Notes: a model not told the origin generated them from the sequence alone. 64,000 nucleotides of DNA from Armatimonadota bacterium (GCA_037138755.1 JBAXHT010000001.1:343805-407804), one strand, 5' to 3'. Counted from the first letter of the stretch, positions 8,621 to 17,018 are shown. Numbers and translations: made by a program.

Positions 8621-9505
8621 TTAATCATTTCGGAGAGATGGATCGCTCATCAGGCTCGATATCGCCCTCTGCGTGACCGACATCGGAACCTGAGTGTTTG
8701 CTTGTTCTCGCCTTGAGCGTTCAACAAAGTCGTCTGCTTCTGAGTCGAATAAATATAGCGTGTCGAGCTCCCCAACGTATTCGAGCGGCCAGGAAATTGG
8801 TGCATCTGGAATAACGTATATGTCCAAGGCGGGAACTTGTATCGTAAGATCGTGGCAGGAACCTATTTCACGCTCTCTTTTTGCAATCAACTCGAACGCA
8901 TGACTAGTCACAATGTAAGTCGAGATTACAGATTCGGTGTATTCATCCAACCCATATTTGACTCGGTTAGGATTAACTTCCTTTAGAACGCCGATCGCCG
9001 AGAAATGTGTGTTGAGATGGGCACGATCAGGGTCGTTTAGTTTTCCGTCCTCTGCGCGACCAAACCTGATGGCAGGTTCATCCGAGTGCAGTGTGAATCT
9101 GACCTGAGGCCATCCATACAAGACGGAGGCCACTGTCCTATGGTCAATATCGGCAGTATGAGTCCAGTCGGCTACGACGAGCATGCCTGGTACAGGGCCG
9201 CATTTCCGAAACTGCTCCGACTTCCGACGAATCTTCTTCTCGAGAAATTGATAGCCTTTGCTCGGTCCGGTTCGGGTAACGCCGCCTTCGCAGTGTTCCG
9301 CCTTGGCGAAAAGCTCATCGAGGTCTCGCTTGTCCTCCTCCGTGAATAATCTGTCCGCAATCTCCCAGTAGACGATGGGTTCCCCTGAAGATGTCCAGCA
9401 ACTGAAGTCCGGCTTTGAGCCTTCAATCGGCTTTTCATGTTCAAATTCGAGCCTCCAATACTTTAAATATTGCTCAAAGACACTTTCGGAATTCTTCATC
9501 GACAT
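8621..9505 (-). CDS. Restriction-endonuclease-fold-like protein, unknown
   Basis: A 294-aa protein convergent with the STAND gene. Its N-terminus (FEQYL at 10-14, KPDF at 31-34, then YWEIAD at 46-51) resembles the Glu...PD...E core of PD-(D/E)XK nucleases, but the expected Lys of E-x-K is Ala50, so it may be inactive or use another residue. The remaining ~230 residues match nothing I recognise. There is no signal peptide. Placement beside a nuclease-STAND gene and a tRNA scar fits a defence or mobile-island gene. The start may be the first ATG or the one two codons later. Confidence 0.65.
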   Translation of the reverse strand: MSMKNSESVFEQYLKYWRLEFEHEKPIEGSKPDFSCWTSSGEPIVYWEIADRLFTEEDKRDLDELFAKAEHCEGGVTRTGPSKGYQFLEKKIRRKSEQFRKCGPVPGMLVVADWTHTADIDHRTVASVLYGWPQVRFTLHSDEPAIRFGRAEDGKLNDPDRAHLNTHFSAIGVLKEVNPNRVKYGLDEYTESVISTYIVTSHAFELIAKREREIGSCHDLTIQVPALDIYVIPDAPISWPLEYVGELDTLYLFDSEADDFVERSRREQANTQVPMSVTQRAISSLMSDPSLRND

Positions 9506-9650
9506 TTAATCTATTCAACCTCGAAGCTGCATGCCGATGTTCTACCCCGGCTTGGGAAGCAAGAGCGTCTATGGCTTGCTAGGCCCAAACGAGGTTAGCC
9601 GTACTCTGTTAGTGTGGATGATTCAGGGATGTACAATTTTGGTCTCTCGA

Positions 9651-9683
9651 ATGACTCTCAAATGACTCTCAAATGACTCTCAA
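9651..9683 (+). repeat. Tandem 11-bp repeat, three copies
   Basis: The unit ATGACTCTCAA is repeated three times without change and is followed by ATGGGG. It lies in the 419-bp gene-free stretch 9506-9924, close to the tRNA-Leu remnant, so it may be part of an attachment or excision region. It is too short and has no spacers for a CRISPR. Confidence 0.85.
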
Positions 9684-9723
9684 ATGGGGAAGAATATGAT
9701 AGATGCTCAGGCACGTAGGTAGA

Positions 9724-9743
9724 TTCAAACGAGTGAGTTTGAA
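9724..9743 (+). repeat. Short inverted repeat next to the tRNA remnant
   Basis: TTCAAAC (9724-9730) and GTTTGAA (9737-9743) form a 7-bp stem with a 6-nt loop, ending 10 nt before the tRNA-derived segment. It could be a recombinase arm site or simply a hairpin; function unknown. Confidence 0.5.
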
Positions 9744-9753
9744 CCGCCCAAAA

Positions 9754-9812
9754 CTCCCTTGAGGTGGTAGTGCTCACAAGGCGTGAAGGTTCGAGTCCTT
9801 TCCCGCGCACCA
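9754..9812 (+). pseudogene. 3' half of a tRNA-Leu(GAG) gene (island attachment scar)
   Basis: From the anticodon stem onward this reads as a class II tRNA: anticodon loop TTGAGGT (9759-9765, anticodon GAG), 3' stem GGTAG, a Leu-type variable arm (GCT/GGC stem, 9772-9782), T-arm GAAGG-TTCGAGT-CCTTT (9785-9801), acceptor strand CCCGCGC, discriminator A and encoded CCA (9810-9812). The matching 5' acceptor GCGCGGG and D-arm are absent upstream, and the 5' anticodon stem has one mismatch. Such 3' halves mark one end of elements that integrate into tRNA genes. The intact copy and the integrase are not in this window. Confidence 0.8.
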
Positions 9813-9924
9813 AATCCACTTGAAACTCTTTCCGGTAATCAGCCGTGTAGACTTGTGCTCGCTTTTGTTAAGCATTCTAGTCAGAGGTAGCTGAGCTTTC
9901 CTGGCCGCTGAGTACGATGGTTTC

Positions 9925-10722
9925 ATGAATCGCCTGTACTACTACGTCTCACAAGGCATGCACAGTGAGGTCAAAGCACTCATCGCCAGCGGAGCAGATG
10001 TCAATGGGGAGGTAGCAAACCTAACTCCGCTTGATGAAGCCGTAAACAACAACGACGTTCGGATGGTCCAGATCCTGACTGAGGCGGGGGCGAACGTGAA
10101 CCATGGCCATCCAAGAACGGGGAATACAGCCCTTTCTAGCGCCGTAACGAAAGATATTCGAATTATTGAGATGCTTCTTCAAGCAGGGGCAGATGTCGAG
10201 GGGGGCAAAACTAAAGGCACTCCGCTCTGCTTTGCTGCTGCATTTCGAAAGCGAGAAGCTTATGATCGACTCATCGCGGCGGGAGCGAATCCTCAAGCTA
10301 TGATGCACGGCCTGGCCGCTCGCGAGGAGATCGAAAAACCTTCTCTCTCAGAGGAATCCATGAAAGTTCACGAGCGCATGCAAGCCGAGAACCAGCGACC
10401 GGATCGACACGCTGACACCATTCGTCAAATGATGTCTCACCACCCTACAGCGGAGGAATACGCCGCTCATCGTGGTCGGGGCATCTATGTCTTCTCCCTG
10501 CACCAAGGAGTCTTCAATGATCCAGAGGTCGAAACCTGGGCCAAGCGTCTCGCCGAAATCATCTTTACCCCCGGATTACTGGCCCAAATGGAGGAGAAGT
10601 ATCTCGTTGGCGAAGAACTCGACGCGGCCAGAAGAGAGCGCAATCGATTGGAGCGATGGGGCGCTCGACAGGCCGCAAAAGAGCGACGAATAGCTGAGTC
10701 GAATCAAGCATGGGAGTCCTAG
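9925..10722 (+). CDS. Ankyrin-repeat protein
   Basis: A 265-aa protein with about four ankyrin repeats in residues 1-135; characteristic pieces are LIASGADVNG, TPLDEAV, LTEAGANVNHG, TALSSAV, LLQAGADVEGG and LIAAGANPQ. The C-terminal half (~136-265) is charged and helical with no domain I recognise and a Glu/Arg-rich tail. There is no signal peptide, so it is probably a cytosolic protein-protein interaction adaptor. A possible -10 (TACGAT) ends 6 nt before the ATG, in line with leaderless starts elsewhere here. It sits just outside the tRNA scar. Confidence 0.8.
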   Translation: MNRLYYYVSQGMHSEVKALIASGADVNGEVANLTPLDEAVNNNDVRMVQILTEAGANVNHGHPRTGNTALSSAVTKDIRIIEMLLQAGADVEGGKTKGTPLCFAAAFRKREAYDRLIAAGANPQAMMHGLAAREEIEKPSLSEESMKVHERMQAENQRPDRHADTIRQMMSHHPTAEEYAAHRGRGIYVFSLHQGVFNDPEVETWAKRLAEIIFTPGLLAQMEEKYLVGEELDAARRERNRLERWGARQAAKERRIAESNQAWES

Positions 10723-10805
10723 CCCACTTGATGCTCTGGAGTCCTCGACTCCGCTGGCTCAAATGACTCGTCGCCTACAATCCACAATCCACAATTCACA
10801 ATCCC

Positions 10806-10832
10806 AACCGAGAACCGAGAACCGAGAACCGA
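10806..10832 (+). repeat. Tandem 7-bp repeat (AACCGAG)
   Basis: AACCGAG occurs three times in a row plus a partial fourth copy, preceded by a looser CACAATCC-type repeat (10780-10804). It lies in the 509-bp gene-free stretch 10723-11231, which otherwise shows only a degenerate hairpin element and no convincing gene. Confidence 0.7.
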
Positions 10833-10967
10833 AATCCGACGAGAATCAATAAACAAGGTTGACAAAATGCCCGTGGCGTCGCCTATAAGTGATGACGAAG
10901 ATTTCCGTACCGCGGCTGACACTCCGCGAAGAGATCGATGCTGTTCAACGTTGCTCGAACTTCTTTT

Positions 10968-10993
10968 GAGTGTGCGCGGTTCACCGCCGCTTT
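10968..10993 (+). repeat. Possible degenerate copy of the GGAGT-hairpin-TTT element
   Basis: GAGTGT, then an imperfect hairpin (GCGCGGT/ACCGCCGC, one extra base) and TTT resemble the palindromic elements at 26703 and 27711, but the conserved left flank AGTATG is missing. Assignment is tentative. Confidence 0.3.
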
Positions 10994-11231
10994 ACACCTC
11001 CCGAGTCATCGAAAGTAGAGCTTCCAAAAACCCTAGATCGAAACCCAAAATGAGAAGCCCGGCTCAATCAATCAACTCCCAACTCAATACCATGTCCCCA
11101 CTTGTCCCCACCAAAAACACAAAATGAGCTGCCCGTTGAACCCAATTCCCCACTAAAATGCGTCGCAGTTCTTTCGAACAATGCCGACTGCCACCCGCCT
11201 TCTCAAAACCCCCGGTAACATCCACCGAGCA

Positions 11232-13181
11232 ATGTCCCACGAACTCCGTTTCCGCCAGGTCCACCTCGACTTCCACACCTCCGAGCACATCCCCGGAATT
11301 GGAAGTGAATTCGACCCAGACCAATTCGTCCATACGCTTTCGGAAGCCGCAGTTGACAGCATCACCTGCTTCAGCCGCTGCCATCACGGCTACATTTATC
11401 ACGACACCAATCTGCCCTATCAGCATCCTGATCTGAAGTGCAACATGCTCATCGAGCAAGTGAGGGCGTGCCACAAAGCTGACATCAAAGTTCCTGTCTA
11501 TATCACGGCCGGCTGGGACCACCTTCAATCGACTCTGCACCCGGAGTGGAACCAAGTCGATTCGACCGGGAAAATGCGCGGCCGAGAGCCACTCACCAAC
11601 GGCTGGGGTTGGTACTACCTCGACTTCGCCTCGCCCTACGTTGATTATTTGGAACAGCAAACCGCAGAAATCTGCGAAATGCTCGGTGACGAACTCGATG
11701 GAGTGTTCTTCGACATCATCCACCAGCTCTATGTTCACAGCGCAGCGTGCATGGCACGGTTCGACCAACTCGGCTGGGATCCCACCAGTGAAGCCGACCA
11801 AAAGCGCCTGGGATTCCTTGTGCTGAAGGAACTCACCGACCGGCTCTACGCCGTCGTACGGCGGTACAGCAAAACTGCAACCGTCTTCTTCAACGGTGGA
11901 CACATCGGTCCTGACTTCCGCGAACGTCTTGCCAACTACACCCACATGGAAGTCGAGTCGCTCCCTTCTGGTGGATGGGGCTACATGCACTTCCCGATGA
12001 CTGCGCGATACACCCGCACTTTCGGGCTCGACTTCTTGGGAATGACTGGAAAATTCAGCGAATCCTGGGGTCATTTCCAAAGCTACAAGAACCAAGCCGC
12101 CCTAGAGTTCGAATGCTTCTCCGCCCTCGCTCAAGGTGGAAAGTGCTCGGTAGGTGACCAACTTCCGCCACGAGGCGTTCTCGACTCCGAAACATACAAA
12201 CTGATCGGCTCCGTATACCGCCAAGTGCGCGATGTCGAGCCGTGGTGCATCGGAGCCAGGGCGCTCACCGAGATCGCAGTTGTTAACTCCGAAGGCTATC
12301 AAAAGACCACGGAACGCATAGACCCACGAAACCTTGGCGCCGCTCGAATCCTGATGGAAGGCCATCACCAGTTCGACTTCGTCGATCTCTCGGCCGACCT
12401 CAGCAAGTATTCCGTTTTGATTCTCACAGACGGCTTGGCGATAACCGACATGAAGCCGGTTGAAAAGTTTATGGCCCGTGGCGGCAAAGTAATCGTAGCT
12501 GCTGAAACTCTGCTAGATGAAAATGGTGCGGTTCACAAGGCGTTCCAATCAGCAGTGTCCAAGGCAAATGGTGACCTGCCGTACTCACCTGATTTCCTTA
12601 GGCTTGCTGGATCCGAGACGGACTACGTCATGTACGAGAAAGGAGTATTGCTTCAAGCTACCCCTGGAGCCGAAAGCTTGGCAACGATCTCGGAACCCTA
12701 CTTCAATCGAACCTACGCCACCTTCTGCTCCCACGCCCACACCCCGGTGAACGAGGCGACCGACAAGCCGGGAGCGATCCGTAAAGATAATCTGGTGGTC
12801 TTTGCGCACCCCGTCTTCAGCACATACGCCAAGCACAGCATGAGCTTCCACCGTGATCTCGTGCTCGGTTCTTTGAAGACACTGTTGCCGACACCACTGC
12901 TGGAAGTCGACGGGCCAACCAGCCTCCAAGCCTCGATCACCCAACAGGGCGACCGACGCATCGTTCACCTCCTGCACTACATCCCCGAGCGGCGTGGTCT
13001 GAAGTTCGACGTCGTGGAAGATCGCATGGTGATCACGTCAACCGAAGTTCGAGTTCGGGGCACGGCAAAGTCGGTGACTCTTGTCCCCTCGGGCGAAAGT
13101 TTGAGCTTCGAGCAACGCGGCGACCAAGTCGCCTTCACGATTCCCCAGAGCGACGGAAAGCTGATGGTCTGCATCGACTAA
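11232..13181 (+). CDS. Glycoside-hydrolase-like TIM-barrel protein with beta-galactosidase-trimerisation-like region
   Basis: A ~649-aa cytosolic protein. The N-terminal ~350 residues look like a (beta/alpha)8 sugar-active domain: VHLDFHTSEHI at the start, ITAGWDH, and an acidic LDGVFFDIIH strand end typical of GH catalytic or putative GH-like families. The middle (~370-560) resembles a beta-galactosidase trimerisation (glutamine-amidotransferase-like) fold, and the C-terminus (IVHLLHYIPERRG) a beta-sandwich. The true substrate is unknown; fucosidase- and galactosidase-like annotations are both possible. The start at 11232 (MSHELRFRQ) fits the fold edge; an in-frame ATG at 11181 is an alternative. 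Its stop overlaps the convergent metallo-hydrolase gene by 4 bp. Confidence 0.75.
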   Translation: MSHELRFRQVHLDFHTSEHIPGIGSEFDPDQFVHTLSEAAVDSITCFSRCHHGYIYHDTNLPYQHPDLKCNMLIEQVRACHKADIKVPVYITAGWDHLQSTLHPEWNQVDSTGKMRGREPLTNGWGWYYLDFASPYVDYLEQQTAEICEMLGDELDGVFFDIIHQLYVHSAACMARFDQLGWDPTSEADQKRLGFLVLKELTDRLYAVVRRYSKTATVFFNGGHIGPDFRERLANYTHMEVESLPSGGWGYMHFPMTARYTRTFGLDFLGMTGKFSESWGHFQSYKNQAALEFECFSALAQGGKCSVGDQLPPRGVLDSETYKLIGSVYRQVRDVEPWCIGARALTEIAVVNSEGYQKTTERIDPRNLGAARILMEGHHQFDFVDLSADLSKYSVLILTDGLAITDMKPVEKFMARGGKVIVAAETLLDENGAVHKAFQSAVSKANGDLPYSPDFLRLAGSETDYVMYEKGVLLQATPGAESLATISEPYFNRTYATFCSHAHTPVNEATDKPGAIRKDNLVVFAHPVFSTYAKHSMSFHRDLVLGSLKTLLPTPLLEVDGPTSLQASITQQGDRRIVHLLHYIPERRGLKFDVVEDRMVITSTEVRVRGTAKSVTLVPSGESLSFEQRGDQVAFTIPQSDGKLMVCID

Positions 13182-14539
13182 GCAGATTCAATCTTTCCAG
13201 GACACTTTTTGGAAACGTCGCTGAGCCCACCCGGGATTTCGGCGACGTTTTCGAACCCTGCCTTTTTGAGAATCGAGACGGCTATCGGTGACCGGTTTCC
13301 TCCTGCGCAGTGAACTACAACGCGTGAATCGCGGGGAACTTCGTCGAGTCTTTGCGAGAGGTAGCCCAACGGGATGTGGTGAGCGACTTTCATGTGTGCG
13401 TCATTCCACTCGCTCTGCCCGCGCACGTCTAGCACATACTCCTCGTTCGTCACCTGACCACAGGTCGTCAGCTTGAAAGGCTCAACCTTGTCAGGTGCTG
13501 GCATCCATCCGCTCGCAACATCGAGACCGATGGTCGCCATGTCTCGCGCCACACGATTGGCTTGGCTTTGGGAGTCTGCGATCAGCACAATCGGAACATC
13601 GTAGTTGAGGAGCCAACCCGCCCAGGTGATGAGCCCCTTATTGTCTGGTAGCGCCAACGTGCCGGAAACATAACCTTCTCGAATCGCCGAGCCCGCCCGG
13701 ACATCGACAATATCCTTGCTGCCTGCTGATTCGACACGGCGAACTACTGGCATCGCTCCAAGCACCGCCGGGCCGCGCTTGTTCCGCATCTTCATTTCTT
13801 TGAAGTAGAACGGTGGTTCGGGCTGTCCCTTGAGAACTTCCTCCACGAAATCATCCTCATTGGCTACGAGAAACGCCCAGTTCGCTTTGCGCTCATATCC
13901 GAGGGAGGTGACAGGGGAGCCACCGAGCGACTTTCCGCACGCCGAACCCGCACCGTGGGCAGGCCAAAGAAGCAAAGAATCTGGGAGCGCAGAAGTTCTC
14001 TGGATCGACTGAAAGAGAACCCGAGCCCCTTTCTCCATCGTGCCCGCAATATTCGCAGCTTTTTCGAGGAGATCGGGCCGCCCCACGTCACCAGCAAAGA
14101 TGAAATCGCCGGTAAACAGTGAATGAGGTTCTTCGCTGGCTGGGTGGTCGGTGAGCAGAAACGACATATGCTCGGGAGTGTGGCCCGGCGTGTGAATGGC
14201 CTTGAGCGACAGGTTTCCAACTCGAATGGTGTGACCATCTTTCATCAATGTCACGTTGGGATCCGTCGAGAACTCGTAGGTCCAGTCTTGGCCACCCTCG
14301 TCGCTGAGGAAGACCTTTGCTTCCGTTGCAGCAGCAAGCTCTCGAGTTCCCGAAAGGTAGTCGGCGTGAATGTGGGTTTCAGTCACGTGGGTGATGGCCA
14401 GACCTTCGGCAGCCGCCATTTCAAGATACTGGGCGATGTCGCGCAACGGATCGATCACTATGGCCTCACCAGTCTTGGCACAGCCGACGAGGTAGCTGGC
14501 TTGAGCGAGTTTGGGTTCAAAGAAGTTGCGAATGATCAT
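13178..14539 (-). CDS. Persulfide dioxygenase-like MBL-fold hydrolase fused to two rhodanese domains
   Basis: A 453-aa protein. Residues ~1-220 are an ETHE1-type metallo-beta-lactamase fold with THIHADYLSG, HTPGHTPEH and GDFIFAGDVGRPDL supplying the iron/zinc ligands. Two rhodanese-like domains follow: the first (~265-350) lacks the catalytic Cys, the second (~365-453) has it in VVVHCAGGNRS. Such fusions oxidise glutathione or low-molecular-weight persulfide to sulfite and handle sulfane sulfur in the cytosol. The start MIIRNFFEP (14539) is chosen because the family begins here; an upstream in-frame start at 14590 would add 17 unrelated residues. Confidence 0.88.
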   Translation of the reverse strand: MIIRNFFEPKLAQASYLVGCAKTGEAIVIDPLRDIAQYLEMAAAEGLAITHVTETHIHADYLSGTRELAAATEAKVFLSDEGGQDWTYEFSTDPNVTLMKDGHTIRVGNLSLKAIHTPGHTPEHMSFLLTDHPASEEPHSLFTGDFIFAGDVGRPDLLEKAANIAGTMEKGARVLFQSIQRTSALPDSLLLWPAHGAGSACGKSLGGSPVTSLGYERKANWAFLVANEDDFVEEVLKGQPEPPFYFKEMKMRNKRGPAVLGAMPVVRRVESAGSKDIVDVRAGSAIREGYVSGTLALPDNKGLITWAGWLLNYDVPIVLIADSQSQANRVARDMATIGLDVASGWMPAPDKVEPFKLTTCGQVTNEEYVLDVRGQSEWNDAHMKVAHHIPLGYLSQRLDEVPRDSRVVVHCAGGNRSPIAVSILKKAGFENVAEIPGGLSDVSKKCPGKIESA

Positions 14540-14720
14540 ATAGTCACCTTCGTCGTTGAAGCTGAGTCGGCAGGCTACGCATTGTTCCAAGAGGGCTTGG
14601 CAAGCCCGTTCGATATGCTCTAGAGATTAGTGATACCCGCGAACCTCCGTCCGTTGCCGAAGAATGTAGCAAATCATTCCAGCGCGACTGACAATGAAGA
14701 TGAGATCGAGCTGCTCAGCC

Positions 14721-15032
14721 TCAAGACTGTTTTCGAACGTTTAGCGCGATCTCGTGAATCAGGGCAGAGTGCTCTTCCATGACCCGAGTGGTGATGTCTC
14801 CGAACCGTTCCAGCGGCGGAGCGATACCGAGTTTCCAACTCTGGTCGTTAAGCTGATCCATTTCGAATTTTACGTGGGCGAGGCTGGCTGCGAGCTCTCT
14901 TTCGGAGTCTTCCCTGACTTGTTTGAAACGATCAAGTTTGGCTCTTCGAGCTGGATCTGGTTCGGACTGGATTCTCTTTTCCAACAAATCATGAAGCTGC
15001 CGTTGTAGCTTTTCGATTGGATTATCGCTCAA
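14721..15032 (-). CDS. Small coiled-coil protein (third of three coupled genes)
   Basis: A 103-aa Lys/Glu/Arg-rich helical protein of unknown function. The start is taken as TTG at 15032, since GGAGGA sits about 7 nt upstream on the coding strand, whereas an ATG at 15116 has no such signal and would add a poorly conserved-looking Ser-rich leader. It overlaps the preceding gene by 11 bp, so the two are probably translationally coupled. There is no signal peptide or membrane segment. Confidence 0.65.
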   Translation of the reverse strand: MSDNPIEKLQRQLHDLLEKRIQSEPDPARRAKLDRFKQVREDSERELAASLAHVKFEMDQLNDQSWKLGIAPPLERFGDITTRVMEEHSALIHEIALNVRKQS

Positions 15033-15336
15033 GGGTGTTCCTCCAAGAGCGTAGTGCCTCGGTCCGTGACTTGACTGCGACGAGGTCAGCGTCATATCTG
15101 GCAAGCTGCTTCGCAAGGAGCCCTAAGGAAGATTCCCGGCTTTCCTCAAGGCGTTTCGCTGATGCGATCATGTTCTCGTTCGGCTTCTTCATGATTTCAC
15201 CAACTTGGAGCTGCATGCGTTCCATTGATAGCCTCATAAACTCCTCGGAGAATTTTCGTTGCTCCCGCTTGCGCTCAAGTCTCGCGATACGATCCCGAAG
15301 CATCTCATTGACATGAATCAGGTCCCCTTCGATCAT
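15022..15336 (-). CDS. Small coiled-coil protein (second of three coupled genes)
   Basis: A 104-aa protein that is nearly all predicted amphipathic helix (residues ~10-100, rich in Glu, Arg, Leu, with heptad-like Met/Leu spacing). No family is recognised. Its ATG overlaps the upstream gene's stop by 4 bp and its 3' end overlaps the downstream gene, so all three members are likely made together and may co-assemble. Confidence 0.65.
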   Translation of the reverse strand: MIEGDLIHVNEMLRDRIARLERKREQRKFSEEFMRLSMERMQLQVGEIMKKPNENMIASAKRLEESRESSLGLLAKQLARYDADLVAVKSRTEALRSWRNTLER

Positions 15337-15641
15337 TTTTGCACCAACTCCAGAATCTCTTTGAGAAGGCGAGTTTGCTCCTGATACTCAGCCACCACCG
15401 CTGCGCGAAACTCTTCCTCTTTCTTCCTTGTCTCCTCCATTTGCGCCTTCATGCGCTCCTGAGAAGCTTTGATCGATAATTCAGCGTTTTCTGCCTCATC
15501 CTGCTTCTCAATGAGCGGTTTGGAGAATTTTTCTTCAAACTCCTTTCGTGCCCGCTCGGCCTCGGCACGTTGGTCGGCCTCAAGCTGGAGCAGTTGTTTG
15601 AGGAGGGCGTGAGTTTCTTGGAGGAGCGGACTTTCTTCCAC
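15333..15641 (-). CDS. Small coiled-coil protein (first of three coupled genes)
   Basis: A 102-aa protein, strongly helical and charged (Glu/Lys/Gln/Ala from residue ~10 to the end), unknown family. Translation starts at GTG (15641), placed 6 nt after a -10 TAGTAT with a TTGAAT -35, so the mRNA is probably leaderless. It leads a three-gene operon of similar-sized coiled-coil proteins. Confidence 0.65.
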   Translation of the reverse strand: MEESPLLQETHALLKQLLQLEADQRAEAERARKEFEEKFSKPLIEKQDEAENAELSIKASQERMKAQMEETRKKEEEFRAAVVAEYQEQTRLLKEILELVQK

Positions 15642-15647
15642 GAATTC

Positions 15648-15676
15648 ATACTAACTGAACGACTTAACGAATTCAA
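15648..15676 (-). promoter_or_regulatory. Promoter of the coiled-coil operon
   Basis: On the minus strand, -35 TTGAAT (15671-15676), a 17-bp spacer, and -10 TAGTAT (15648-15653) end 6 nt before the GTG start at 15641. No Shine-Dalgarno sequence is present. Confidence 0.65.
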
Positions 15677-15865
15677 GACATGCCAATCGAATCTAGTGTG
15701 AATACTTCCTTCGACTTGATCAGTTCCTAATCAGAACCGATCGCGCCAGGGCCACTTCGTGGGCTGATTCGGCAGCAGAAGTCGTTGTTGAGACCTTATC
15801 TAACTGCACTCAAGCGGTAGCCGAAACCCAATCTGCTAACCTCACCGTATCAGCAGGAAACGGAA

Positions 15866-17008
15866 ATGGCGATTAATACGGGCTTCAACGGGAACGAGAT
15901 ATTCTGCTTAGCGAAGAAGGGCTACACTCCGGGAGAGTTGGTGATTGGAAACTCCGTCTGGTCTCGAGGCTTTATGGGAAGTCTCGCCCAGATCGGAAAC
16001 ACTCTTGCTGGTGGCGAAGTCACCCAGATGACAACCCTGATCCACGACGGTCGCAAGGCCGCCCTTGATCGCATGGAGGCTTGGACCGGGCTCCAAGGTG
16101 CTGTGGGTATTAGCGGCGTTACCAGCGAGCTCGTCATCCACGGTGGCAATATTGAGTTCCTTAGCATCGGCTCGGCAGTGCACCGGGAGGGAGTTAACGC
16201 TCCGGCGCTCGAATTCACCTCTAGTTCCGACGGTCAGGAAATCTATTGCCAGCTCGACTGTGGCTATCGTCCCGTCTCGTTTGCGTTCGGAAATGTTGCT
16301 TATTCGATTGGCCTCGGCGGCGGCATCATGGGCGGATTCCGGTCGCTGGTTCGGGGCGAGATTCCGGAGTTCAGCGATATCTTTTATCACACTCGGCACC
16401 TTGCTCTGGAACGCATCCAGAAGGAAGCTCGGGACAAAGGCGCGAACTGCGTGATCGGGATCAAGACTAACATCATCAAGTTCCAGGCACTTCAAGAGAT
16501 GGTGATGCTCGGTACGGCCTCGCACCACGAGGCCTATGGGCCGGAATACAACGAACGGCCAGCCACCAGCGACATGACCGCCGAGGAAACTTGGAACATG
16601 ATTCACTGCGGCTATCTGCCGCTAGAGCTTGTCCTAGGGGTCAGCGTCTACTCGCTCGGCTTCGTCGGAGGAATCACCTCCGCCTTCAAGTCGCTAGTTC
16701 GCGGCGAGATCGAGGAGCTGACGACGATGGTTTACGACGCCCGCGAAAATGCTCTTCACCGCATGATGGAGCATGCCGTGGCGGCAGGTGCTGACGATGT
16801 TGTCGGAATCAAAACCTACGTCTACTCCCTGGGCTCAGGGATTATTGAGTTCTTGGCCATTGGCACTGCGGTCAAGAAGATGCCCGGTCTCAAAACCGTG
16901 AGCGATACTCTTCCTCCGCAGGCAGTGATGACCGACAAGGATACGTTCATCAACCTGGCGGACGAGCGCATCGGGATGAACCTCAACGAAGGGCGCAAGT
17001 CTCGGTAA
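15866..17008 (+). CDS. Triple YbjQ/UPF0145-domain protein
   Basis: A 380-aa cytosolic protein made of three tandem YbjQ-like (UPF0145, heavy-metal-binding domain-like) units at ~1-110, ~120-228 and ~238-345. Each has the family pattern of a Gly-rich beta strand (LVIGN/FAFGN/LVLGV followed by V-x-S), a G-E-I/V linker, an Ala-Leu-x-x-Met/Ile helix, and a GA-x-x-V-x-G-I-x strand. YbjQ proteins normally have one such unit and form pentamers, so this fusion might form a pseudo-oligomer. Function of the family is unclear. GGAAACGGAA precedes the ATG and the next gene (tyrS) starts 10 nt after the stop. Confidence 0.8.
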   Translation: MAINTGFNGNEIFCLAKKGYTPGELVIGNSVWSRGFMGSLAQIGNTLAGGEVTQMTTLIHDGRKAALDRMEAWTGLQGAVGISGVTSELVIHGGNIEFLSIGSAVHREGVNAPALEFTSSSDGQEIYCQLDCGYRPVSFAFGNVAYSIGLGGGIMGGFRSLVRGEIPEFSDIFYHTRHLALERIQKEARDKGANCVIGIKTNIIKFQALQEMVMLGTASHHEAYGPEYNERPATSDMTAEETWNMIHCGYLPLELVLGVSVYSLGFVGGITSAFKSLVRGEIEELTTMVYDARENALHRMMEHAVAAGADDVVGIKTYVYSLGSGIIEFLAIGTAVKKMPGLKTVSDTLPPQAVMTDKDTFINLADERIGMNLNEGRKSR

Positions 17009-17018
17009 ACTTGACTCC

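Noticed and set aside
9651-9683. Possible CRISPR
   Set aside because: Units are 11 bp with no spacers, and no cas genes are present.
1-9750. Calling the whole stretch a prophage
   Set aside because: No capsid, portal, terminase, tail or integrase gene is seen; a defence or genomic island is the more cautious reading.
10867-11127. 86-codon frame in the 10.7-11.2 kb gap
   Set aside because: Low-complexity, Ser/Pro/Arg-rich product without start signal; overlaps simple repeats.
11064-12095. Long open frame antisense to the glycoside-hydrolase-like gene (343 codons)
   Set aside because: It mirrors the sense gene, has no recognisable domain and biased Val/Glu composition typical of a shadow frame.
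15908-16606. Antisense frame of 232 codons opposite the YbjQ gene
   Set aside because: The sense frame has three clear domains; the antisense frame has none.
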